A stretch of 64,000 bases of DNA. Origin: Cyanodermella asteris (taxonomy: Eukaryota > Ascomycota > Lecanoromycetes > Ostropales > Stictidaceae). Of the stretch, positions 54,732-64,000 are shown in pieces. The stretch's first letter is position 1; each line of letters opens with the position of its first letter. The position numbers and the translations under genes are program-made. Below the pieces are notes generated by a model, which was not told the origin of the DNA, searched no databases, and saw only the letters and a list, made by a program, of their open reading frames with translations. Location of the stretch: assembly GCA_900618795.1 (NCBI GenBank), contig UYJD01000003.1:2073434-2137433 (forward strand), in the 5' to 3' direction.

Positions 54732-56913
54732 TCACAGCTCCGTATGCTGATACTCCCCTGCCCACCGAATCCTCGGCTCCAAACACAACCCCTGACTCCA
54801 CACCACCGCGCCCAAGGCAAGAACGTGTATCAACACCAACGACAACGACAGCCAAAAGCTCTTCAATGGCGTAAAAAAGTCCACCAAAGCACAAATCAGC
54901 AGCGGGCCTGCGATGACGGGCCGTACGGCTGATGGCAAACATGGTAGGTAGAGTGAGAGCAGCTTGAGCGAGAGGACTATCGTCTCGACGATCCGGACGC
55001 CGTGGACGGAGAAGTAGGCTTGGAGGCGCCAGCGGAGGGGGATGGGCCCGGAGGAGGGTGGGAGGAGGCGGGGTGAGGCGTGGCCGGTTGGAGGGCCGAT
55101 GCCGGTCATGGGCTGTTTGAGGGGGGAGACAGCACGGGAGGTTGGGCGGGAGCGGAGGATGAGGCTGTCCTGGTATGTGTTAGATTGTGAGATTGCAGAC
55201 AGATGAAGACGACTGCTTGTTCGAACTGTGGGCCATGTACATGTAAGGGAATAGAAGTGAAGGCCAAGGAACACTTACCGATTTGCTCAATTCTTCCTCG
55301 TCGCTCTCGACTGCAGTGTCGTCTCGTTCAAGCGAATGTGGAACAAGAGGTTTCCTGATCAGAGGTACCGACGTGAATGCCCCGTTCGTGGTCCTTGGTG
55401 GTTGAGCTTCCATTCTCGAAGCTCGCGAGGGACGACGTCCAAAGACGCGCTCACTTGACCTCGTCCGCATGTGGTGAGTCTGGTTACCCGATGGTGTGGA
55501 TCCGCCCAGCGACTCCAGACCATCAAGTATATCGTGTGCAGAAGGCCTGTGATTCGCATTGGACGACAGCAGCCGACTGAGGTTCTGATATAACTCATCA
55601 GGGAGATCAGACCGGACGTGACGTTCTTGCTTAAAGCCCGCCCAGCGAGAGATTTCGTCCTTGAGTTGCTCGACATCTTCGTCGTCCTCGTCGATGCCGT
55701 CTGCGCTTCGATATGGGAGTTGGCCGAAGCAGAGGAAGTGAAGAACCATACCGAGAGAGAAGATGTCGGATTTCGTGGTGAACTCTCCCAACGCACCGGT
55801 GGATGGATCGAGCTTGAGGGCTTCGGGAGCACAGTACGAAATGGTGCCCGTCGCGCCCGTGCCTTCGCGGATCTGGTCGCCTCGCTGGACCTCGCCAAAG
55901 TCACTGACCAGGACCCTCAGTTCCGAGCCCGTGTCGTGCAAGAGGCAGTTGCTCGGCTTCAGATCCCGGTGGACGTAATTATTCATGTGTAGGTAGTTGA
56001 TCCCGGCCGTGACCTGCTTGAAGAACGAGTATATCTCATCGAGGGATAGTCGACGTAGTGTGCGCCCATCCGGAGCCGGCTCGGACCCTGCACGCGTATT
56101 TCGTCTGTGCCGGGTCTTCATCTCTTCGGCTGCTGACATGGCAGGCTTCGACCCGCAAATGTATTTCTGAAGATCGCCTCCGTTGCAGAATTGCTGTAAG
56201 ATGAAGGCGCAGGGTACGCTGGGTCCGAAGTTGGCCAGCTTGATCTCCTCGAGCCAGACGTGTTTGTACTGGACCAGATTCTCGTGGGCCAGGTTGGATA
56301 GTAGTTGGACTTCGGCGAGGGTCTTGACCAGCCATTGATGGTCGTTTCCTACCGGAATCCGTTTGACAGCGTACAGGCCTAGTGGTACGCCGTCCAGGAC
56401 GTGACTGACCCGCAGTACAACACCCTTTCCTCCACGGCCCAACTCCCCTTCCTCGTGGAAGAAGCGTTGAAAGTACCCCGGACTGAACGCGTCCCTCGAT
56501 ATCCCCGAACTCTGCACCACCGGTTCATCACTCCCATTCTCCGTCCCCGTCCCCGTCGGCGCCGTCTGGGCCAAAACCGGCTCCGCAAGTTGCTTCACCG
56601 GGCTCGGCGGCGCCGAAGGCACCGCTCCCGGTAAGCTCTGCTCCAACATATGAAAGTACTCTGGCCGTGCGTCCCCTCCACTCCGCTGATGATCCTGGGC
56701 ACCGACCGATCCATGCTGATAGGTCCGGTTGACATGATACGGCCTCCCACAATGCGGACACGAATCGCTCGCATTGTCAACAACGCTGTGGCTGCTATCC
56801 AACAAGCTCCGCACCACCAGTCGTTTAGAATTCGGATCGTAGAGCACGACGCTGTTCTGATGGCGCAGGACGATGCGCGTGTCGCCATAGGGAACTAGCG
56901 AAACGTCAGCCAT
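54732..56913 (-). CDS. IKS1: IKS1-type serine/threonine protein kinase
   Basis: Exons 56913-55279 and 55169-54732 flank a 109-nt intron (GTAAGT...CAG), giving 690 residues. An N-terminal region carries a CPHCGRPYH zinc-knuckle-like motif (about residue 52). The kinase domain (about 150-480) shows GRGGKGVV (P-loop), YAVKRI, HRDLKPSNCLL (catalytic loop), SDFGE in place of DFG, and YCAPEAL. A basic linker follows. The exon-2 part ends in two or three hydrophobic helices (ETIVLSLKLLSLYLPCL, PLLICALVDFF, LSLSLVLIHVLALGAVVW). N-terminal Cys motif, kinase and C-terminal membrane helices in that order are characteristic of yeast Iks1. Its cellular role is poorly known. Without splicing the frame ends 33 codons after the kinase linker. 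Confidence 0.9.
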
Positions 56914-57815
56914 TGTCGTCTGCTGCTGCTGTTGCTACTGGAGATCGCGATGGTGCGTTCATCCTTTGCACGTTCCGTAGCGTCGGGCGAGGGGCTTGTC
57001 AATCTGGAAGATCGGACAGAGACATGCGTCAAATGCCTACCGGATGTGAATCTCCAAATTGAATGATCAGCCGAAATGGTGAGGCGGAGTCTCGACACGA
57101 CTCGATCGGGAACGGCTCGCGGTTTCGCCCTGGAAAAAATCGTGTCCGTGCGCCGCACTTTGGGAACCTCGCAAAGCATTCGTTCGACCAAACCCGGTGG
57201 ACCGACCGGTCACTAACCGGGGTTTTGGGACCTTTCGATCTTCGTGATCAGATGGTTAGTTACTGGTAACTTGCAGGCCCATTCGCCGATCTGTTGATCT
57301 AGCGCCACAGATGCATTGTGAAATTGGTGTCTCATGCAGAGATGCAGTGACGCACAGTAGTGAAGGCGACGGGGATGCGAACTTGAAGCTGCCGCACGAT
57401 AAGTTGCGCTTTGCAGGATGAGCATCAGCTAGTCTACGCGAATCCATCGCGTCCGGAGGGCGTCCGTAGTGCGCGCGGACAAGGAAACACGACGGACATC
57501 TCATTGTCACTGGCTACAGCGCATGTCACGACTGCATCATTTCAGGTTCTGGCAACGATTCATTTGGTTAATGAAAGAATAAGAATCATCATTCATATTT
57601 GTCATGTACATGTGTGGTATCTCGGAAAGATCGCTTGATCATCAATTTGATTGGTTTCCCCAAAAACAACATTTCCTCCAAAGAATGGGGTATAGAGAAG
57701 TTCGAAGTTTGTCATGTACGATAAGCTGGTCGTGAGAGTCGTAGGCTTGCTACGGCGTAGAACTTGCTACACTCTCTTCCACGTCCAGTGCGCCACCTGC
57801 CTCAACACGCTGCGC
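56914..57815. other. Intergenic region, IKS1 promoter
   Basis: 0.9 kb between two minus-strand genes. A short CTG-type microsatellite lies at 56918-56940 just upstream of the IKS1 start. No gene seen. Confidence 0.5.
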
Positions 57816-58379
57816 TTATGCCCTGGCAAAGTCGCGAGCGTGGAGTCTCGGCGCAGCGACCTCCCTCTTCGAGTCCTCGGAGCTCGGAGCACAGAGATCA
57901 ATCGTCAGATCCGTATCCGCCGGGCACGAGTGGGTAGCCCAGTTGTCGTTCGACTTCATGTACGCGTCAGCACAGCTATTAAGACCAGCCGGGCAGGTAA
58001 CCGCAGTGCAGGAGTCTGACTCGTCGGCGTCCGGGGTGATGACGGTGTTGGTGGACTCGAAGGGGTCGCCGTTGATGAGCGAGAGATCGTACCAGAGGGC
58101 GGAAGCCCCGTTGGTGTACTCGATCTGCGCGACGGGCGTCAGGGTAGAGTACAGGTCGGTGCCCTTGGCCAGCTTGAGTGAGACGCCGCCAAAGACGCGG
58201 GTCTGGTACTCCTCGCTGCGGTTGCCGCCAGCGGAGATTGTTTTCATCGCGGAGGTCGAGTCGCCGGCGCTCCAGAGGTAGACGTCGTGGTCGCAGTGGT
58301 TCTTGATGGTGGCTTGGCCGGCAAGGACGCCGCTGGCAGCCATGGCCAGTACGGAGGCAAAAATGCTGAAGGAATGCAT
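57816..58379 (-). CDS. Secreted BYS1-family protein
   Basis: A 187-residue single-exon secreted protein of the BYS1 family, named for the Blastomyces yeast-phase-specific protein and related to thaumatin-like folds. The signal peptide is MHSFSIFASVLAMAASGVLA. The mature N-terminus GQATIKNHCDHDVYLWSAG and YEYTN-like VAQIEYTNGASALWYDLSLINGDPF are typical of the family. Six cysteines are visible, five of them in the C-terminal third. A Lys-Arg (DSKR) about 15 residues from the end may be a Kex2 processing site that releases a short tail. Function is unknown; the family is often stage-regulated and cell-wall or matrix associated. A strong TATA box lies upstream. Confidence 0.9.
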   Translation of the reverse strand: MHSFSIFASVLAMAASGVLAGQATIKNHCDHDVYLWSAGDSTSAMKTISAGGNRSEEYQTRVFGGVSLKLAKGTDLYSTLTPVAQIEYTNGASALWYDLSLINGDPFESTNTVITPDADESDSCTAVTCPAGLNSCADAYMKSNDNWATHSCPADTDLTIDLCAPSSEDSKREVAAPRLHARDFARA

Positions 58380-61259
58380 TTTATTTGAAGCTTTGAGGTT
58401 TGTGGTGATGAAAAGCGAGACTAGCGCTTGTTTGAATCAAGATTGGTAAAGGAGTTGTGGGTAGCAAAGACTTGCTTTGATAACGCAATTCGCATGGAAT
58501 GAGTGTCTGGATAGACTTGCACTGCTGACAAGCAGACAGTAGTTGGAGATGGTTTGACGGTTGGTCGAGTGATGCCGGATGGGCAGAAGGAATGAACAGT
58601 GCTCAAAGACAAAGCACAAAATTGACCGGGGAAGGGAGAGTGATAAATATATATGAGACGAGCAAGCAGAAACAGAGCGGGAGTGAAAGCAGAGCTCAGA
58701 GCGCGTGGGTAAGAAAAATTGACCGAACCTGCGGACCAAATTGTACGCAGTCTGGATACCCGGGACTCTAGCTTTGCAGAGCGGGAGAACGGGCGCCAAC
58801 CAGGGGATTGGAAGAGCTTAGGTGCATTAAGAGTGATTGGCCGGGGCCCAGAATGCGAGCATGCAAGCCGCGTGGCGGCCGGTCAAAGGCAAGGGCCTGA
58901 AGGGCTAGCAGGCCAGCAGCTTTGATGGAAATTCTTGCGGACAATAAGCTTACACGCTAGGGAAGGGCAGAGTTCAGGCACCAGGCACAATTGCCAACAA
59001 GGGAAAAGACTGGCCGCTCCAGCACGTCACGACTTGCAAGAAATCTTCGAGCCATGACGGCTTTGTTGTTCGGGCACACACTGAAAGACCCTGTCAAAGG
59101 TACTTTGTCGCAACAACAGAAGGAGGTAAACAACTCGAAAGAACCACTGCCATGCTTCATTGTCGGACAAGTCTGGGGAATTGTGCATGCAGGACTGCGA
59201 TCTTGTGCGTAGGCGCACGGAGCGGGCAACATGCGACAAGGTGACGCGCGTCGGTTTCGATCGAGTCGCCTGGGAGGAGTTTTGATGAAGCAGTCTCACA
59301 GTCGTGCTCGCTTATGGAACCGGTGTGACGATAGTCGCCATCGCAGGCGGTCAGGCTGTCTCTGCCAGCGCAGTCGAGAGAACAGCGACGTCAAGGTGAG
59401 ATGGCGAGAAGCCAAGGTGGGCAGCAGCGACATCGCAAGGGAAAACTCTATCGCAGGGTCGGAACGGGAAGGCAGTGGCATGCCGGCTAACAGTCCTGGC
59501 CATGTCAGGTGGAGGGTGGCCGAAGTCATAGAATCGTGTCATGGTGTGACATTGGCGAACGAGGGACGTACATGTGGCGGTGGTGTGCTGAGGTCAGAAC
59601 ATGCCGATCGCGAGTGCTTACAGTCCATGTACAGTACTGTACTTGGCAATTGGCGTGAGGCTTGAGGCGCCCAACCGTTCGATGCACCGCCATCCCGGTT
59701 TCTGCTGGAACGAGCTAACGCCGTCTCATCGCTGCTGATTGGCGCGGATCGTGTGCACAAGCAGCTTCCAGCACGCAAATGCCGGCGCTGGCTCCATCAG
59801 CCTCGACGGCCCTCGATTGCTTCCCCGACAACCTTTTTCCCAGGGCCAGCCTATCGATAAACTCTGTTCCTGGCTTGCACAGCCCTCGTTGCACGGCGCT
59901 GACTACGGCTTTCCTGATCGAGTGGTCCGCCTCGTAAACCGGCCCTGTTTCCGTGTCTGCGTGCAACGGCCTGGCTGGGCACCATTGATGCAGTCTCTCG
60001 TCCTGATTCGGGCAGAGATGCGGCGATAATGGTGCTCGTAGCACGTCTCAATATGCCCCTCACCGACGCGCTCAGGAGATCGTCTAGTTGAACAACGCGC
60101 ATAATGCGCGCCGCTGTCCATCAGCGCTGGACGCTGCCTTCTGCAGCCTGATGTCAGACTCCGACCACCATCACTAATGGCAGGCTCGGTGATGATGGCG
60201 ATGGCGCAGAGCAGAGATTCGAGGCCTCACCTCGGCCCGACCCTCAGTCGCTGTGCCGGAAGCTCGCCTTTGAGTATTGTCGCCGGATTTCGGGATTCGA
60301 GTCGCTCCTCCATGCTGTGTATTCCTCAGCCTGGTTCACAGTCATTGGGTCACGTTTTTCAACGTCTCCTAACCAAGGCGACCTCAGGGCATTTTACCTC
60401 CACGGTGCAGTTCGAGTCACGACTTGCCCGATTGTTTTTAGCCTGGCGAGCCACATTGGCAGAGCCTGGCCAGGTCCCTGCCATTTCGCAGCACCTTATC
60501 AGCGGTGCGCCACTCATGGCTGTGACTCTTCTCTGGTTTTCTGGAGCAGCATGAGCCGGATTTTTTTTTCCTTTCTTTTTTTTTCTTTTCCCCTGCTGTT
60601 CTTTCTACCTGCCCTTCGTGGTGCGAAATTTGAAAGCGGTCTGCTGTACCAAGCTTCAGCAACATGAACTTTTTCTTGGCCAAAGTTTGGCGTTGGCTCG
60701 TGATATTCGATGCAACTGCCACTGATGAAATATTCCGTACCAAGTCACGTTCTTCGCCAGAAGTGCGCCGATAGATATAAAGTCCTTGGTCGAACAAGTA
60801 TGGTAGGACGTATGCTATCACACAGATGATTCGTGTGTGGGAAGAAGCAGTGTGGTGGAGACAATAACGCAGATAAATTGGAAAACTCTGCCTGCCATCC
60901 GCGAAATTTGTTGCCGGCCAAGGTGAACCGAACTGAACGGCCAGACGGGGCATCAATCTGGATGCGCTTCGCTGTCTATCCGCCAAGTGTGCTCGCGAAG
61001 CTCGGCACATGTACCTGCAGTATCACTTACTGTGCATGACTCTCCATAGGTGCATCCTCGACGATTTCTGATCGAGTGGTCGGATCGAGTTCTGTCGGAA
61101 CAATGATTGTAGTATTGGAAAGTTGATGGCGGCAACGACTTCGGTTCTCTCACTTTGGACCCTTCGAGGATCGTTTGCTCTATTATCGATTGACGATCGG
61201 CGTGAGCAAAGTCCGTCACTGACAGCGCATCGCTTGGTCTTAGCACCTCGGCAACCCAT
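58380..61259. other. Gene-poor gap
   Basis: 2.9 kb between the BYS1 gene promoter and the 3' end of the Zn2Cys6 gene. It contains a T/C run at 60559-60610. Open frames of up to 190 codons on either strand have no recognisable or gene-like product. Confidence 0.4.
58643..58654 (-). promoter_or_regulatory. TATA box of the BYS1-family gene
   Basis: On the minus strand the run TATATATTTAT lies about 265 bp upstream of the start codon and is the clearest TATA element in the window. It implies a leader of roughly 230 nt and suggests strong, regulated transcription. Confidence 0.6.
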
Positions 61260-63336
61260 TTATAGTGCAGCGGGCAGAAAGCTTGTCCCATTGAAAGCCT
61301 CTTCACACAACTGCCATATACTTGAATCATTGATGTCACCATCAAAGCTGAAGTCCGAGGTCACTGAAGTCAAATCTGGGCGATTCGTGTTCCACAGTGC
61401 AGGTGCTTCGGATGCAAAACAGGTGGGCGGCATCTCTTGAGAGCGCGTCATATCGCCATCGAACCGATCAACACGATCCTCGTGTTCAGCTGGCAGTGGA
61501 AAGTGAGGGTTGTCAGTTGGCAAGAGCATTCGCATGTGCTCATGCAACCGGAAATCGGCAAGACGACACACATCGGTAATGACCAATACGGCCTCTCTCA
61601 ATTTGTCACCCCATTTGGAACGAGGATATTCAAGAGCGAGGCGAGCCATGGCGAGATAGCGTGATGTTTCGTCATGAGCTAGCTCTCCCTTCCAGTACGC
61701 TAGACTAATGAGCAGGACACACAGCATTATCCGTTTGACCTGTCTCCAAATCGGCGGCAGCATATGTGCTGTGCTTGTGCTAGGTACCCTACTGCGCGAG
61801 TGTTGGGAAAGCGCATGTAAGGCTGGTAGGTATAGATGGAAATAGCTTGACAGAATACCCACCGCAGCATGAGGCTGACGCTGATAGATGAGACCCAAGT
61901 CTCAGGGTCCGACAAGCCCGGTGCGCGAAGTTGTATGCGACAACTTTTTGAACAGGGTCAGTATCATGCTGTAGAGTAGGAAGAAGGGATCCTAGATACC
62001 ATAGCATATGCACACGTGCAATTGGCTCACTGATTTGTGTTAAGCTCCTATGCATGCAATGATGTGACGGAGCTGCTTGTCGGTTGGTCGGGATGCGGCC
62101 GAGCATTGCCTCAATCTTTGCAATCTCATTCATGTCACGTCCTCCCGATGACGAGTCGGCAATGCGATTGCAATGTTCCATCACATGACCGTTGACACAA
62201 ACTAGGTCAGTCAATGGTCGGAGATGAGGGCGAGCTGCTGCTAATGGCTCGAACGTACGAGGTGTCAACATCGAGGTTTGGATTGAAGGTAATGTCTCGT
62301 GAGCAGTGAACAATATCTACGCCGGGCAGTCAGCATTATCTCCGACCCAGAGGACGAGACAAGAGACATACTGGTCTGCGATGTAGACGAGCAAGTAGAG
62401 GTGCAAGCCGCGAACGCCTTGTGAGAATTGGTGCAGTTTCAAGTCATGGCATGCTTGTACAGCCTGCGCGGCCATTCCACGACCCCGTGTCGAAGTCCCA
62501 GCTCGAAGGATATAACCATGCTGCAGGAAATATGCGAGGCACAGGTCGAGCGAGGGGTCGCTCACCGAGCGGTCAGTCAAGCCTGTTGATACACCAAAGA
62601 AGTACGGAGCCTGATCGATCTCGCCCGAAAGAACAGCGCCTAAAGCCAGAGCAGCAATGAGTAGTGATACAGCATCGAGGGGTATGTCCTTGGTGACCAG
62701 GACATCAACGACCTGGTCTTTCTCCATCGGTTCAACAACGCAAGGAAGAATGGAATGGCCTGTAGCTTGGAGCTCATTTGGATCAACGAGATCACCTCCA
62801 TTGAATCGCTCGAATCCTCTGAGTAGATTTGCGACGACTTCATGGTCTACTATGTGAGCCCTAGGTGAAGATTTTTGATTTGATGTGTTGGTGTTGCTCA
62901 AGCCTGGCAGCTGTGGCTCTGAGAGCCGACATTTGAGGTCGTATCCTATTGTCTCGTTAGCGATCAATTACATATGACAAGGGATCCCGAACATACCACA
63001 TTCATCCTTGAGCACCTTCCTGACAAGCTCATGAACTCGTGCAAATGTGTCGACTCGCTTGCCAAACGCTTGACGGGTCGGTGTATTAGTGGTCGGCGCA
63101 ACGGTGGGCGCACCGTTTCCCAAGTTTGACGCGGTCCGAACAGAGGGAGCACTGTTCGCTAAAGGTCGTGATGGATGCTGCAAGCCTGCTCGAGTCGTCC
63201 GCTTTGGTCGAGACTTGACGCGGACCTCGCAAGGGATGCCTGCTATCCGGCATGGTTGACAGGGATGCGGAGGTTCACAACGGCGGCGGGTTTGACGACA
63301 TCTCTCGCATGCACGCGGCGTCCTTTTGCCCGCCAT
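61260..63336 (-). CDS. Zn2Cys6 fungal transcription factor
   Basis: Six exons (63336-62997, 62945-62368, 62316-62259, 62201-62000, 61943-61793, 61739-61260) with introns of 51-57 nt give 602 residues. The binuclear zinc cluster has cysteines at residues 10, 13, 20, 26, 29 and 36 (C-x2-C-x6-C-x5-C-x2-C-x6-C). The middle follows the fungal regulator pattern: VSLLIAALALGAV, LDLCLAYFLQHGYILRAGT, QAVQACHDLKLHQF, LYLLVYIADQY. Exons 4-6 join as RAPGLSDPETWVSSISVSL, then LMLRWVFCQAISIY and IMLCVLLISLAYWKGELAHDE. The donor of intron 2 (GTCTCT) is weak; the better GTATGT four bases upstream would break the frame, so that boundary is the least certain. Target genes are unknown; no biosynthetic cluster adjoins it within the window. 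Confidence 0.87.
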
Positions 63337-63557
63337 CTACAGCTCCTCACAACAGGCCAAGCCTACGCGATGACCAGAGCTGTTCTAACCCATCCGGGCT
63401 ATCGAAAGGGCTCCATGATGGCAAGCGCGTAAATGGTGGAGGTCATCTAACAGTTCGAAGTGGGTTGCGCACGTCTCTGAAGGTTGCGGTTTGGCTCTAA
63501 TCCGTTCCCATCCTAGCCTGAGTCAATACCACATCACACGTGACCTCGAGACTCATG
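63337..63557. other. Promoter of the Zn2Cys6 gene
   Basis: About 220 bp upstream of the regulator, before the 12-bp repeat tract begins. No definite TATA or CCAAT box. Confidence 0.4.
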
Positions 63558-64000
63558 AAAGTACTCGATTGAGTAGCGACCGAGCAAACTGCTAGGGACT
63601 GATGTCGGTGGTCTACCAAGTACCTGGAATGGTACTTGTCCGAATACCCAGCTTGGTACCTGGCCAAATGCATGCTTGGCTACCTGACCAAGTCCGTCAT
63701 CGAGTAGTCGACGTGCACTTCGCTGAGGGCCTACATGAGTACTTGAGCGAGTGTAGGGGAAGGTATATGGTGAAATACCACGTCAAGTGCTGTCATCAGG
63801 AGCAGAAAGAGTACTCAGAGAAGGACTTCAATAAATGTTTATGTGAGTGTTCAGATCGGAACCTGACCTAGAACGTGGACTAGCACACAGCTAGGTACTT
63901 GACTGGCTACGCTGATAAGTTTCTTGCTGAGTGTCCGGCTATGCATTCCACGAACTAGCCGCAGAAGCACAACATAACGTGCTCGCTACGATATCAATGC
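63558..64000. repeat. Decayed tandem array with a 12-bp period
   Basis: From about 63558 to the window edge the sequence can be cut into more than 30 units of 12 bp with a few 11-bp units. The unit is roughly TACYTGNCNRAG; clear copies are TACCTGGAATGG, TACTTGTCCGAA, TACCTGGCCAAA, TACCTGACCAAG and TACTTGAGCGAG. In the frame that starts TAC at 63621, each unit reads as a tetrapeptide Tyr-Leu-x-Lys/Glu. Stop codons and single-base slips interrupt it, so it is a decayed minisatellite or a relic of a coding repeat. The array continues past the window. Confidence 0.6.

Noticed and set aside
60559-60610. T/C-rich run as a possible poly(A) tail copy of a retroposed element
   Set aside because: No target-site duplication or element body could be seen beside it.

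Overview
The window looks like 64 kb of a gene-dense nuclear chromosome from a filamentous ascomycete (Pezizomycotina). A dothideomycete is my best guess, by inference only. Evidence is the mix of families (PTH11/SAT4-type rhodopsin-like membrane protein, BYS1-type secreted protein, Zn2Cys6 regulator, microsomal P450, small cysteine-rich secreted protein), short introns of about 50-110 nt with GTRNGT donors, CTGAC-like branch sites and YAG acceptors, and genes packed on both strands without operons. About 24 gene loci can be supported. Splice sites below were chosen by hand, by restoring reading frame and conserved motifs.

Layout. 0-16 kb: a broken conserved membrane-protein gene, a gene-poor gap, a rhodopsin-like membrane protein, an unrecognised 224-residue protein, a small RNase III-like protein and mitochondrial isoleucyl-tRNA synthetase. 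16-29 kb: a secreted 10-cysteine protein, an EF-hand/ZZ membrane protein, lumazine synthase, proteasome alpha-3, a small zinc-ribbon protein and a cytochrome P450. 29-39 kb: a secreted M20 peptidase divergent from the P450, a 1,044-residue low-complexity protein and a SAM/HMG-box protein. 39-45.5 kb: a gene-poor stretch holding one unrecognised multi-exon coiled-coil candidate. 45.5-57 kb: a compact housekeeping block with pescadillo (NOP7), a mitochondrial acyl/malonyl-CoA synthetase, a BolA protein, eIF4E, an Mpv17/SYM1 protein and the IKS1 kinase. 57-64 kb: a secreted BYS1-family protein, a gene-poor stretch, a six-exon Zn2Cys6 regulator and, at the right edge, a decayed tandem array with a 12-bp period.

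The genes do not form one pathway. Ribosome biogenesis and translation (NOP7, eIF4E, mitochondrial IleRS), mitochondrial function (BolA, acyl-CoA synthetase, SYM1, IleRS), protein turnover (proteasome alpha-3, M20 peptidase), riboflavin synthesis and secreted proteins are interleaved, as is normal for such genomes. I saw no retroelement, DNA transposon, CRISPR array or rRNA gene, and no recognisable biosynthetic gene cluster. The signals most worth a second look are the 12-bp array at 63.55-64.0 kb, the orphan gene at 43.1-44.4 kb, the two in-frame BolA starts with unequal context, the secreted cysteine-rich protein, the RNase III-like protein, and the broken gene at the left edge.
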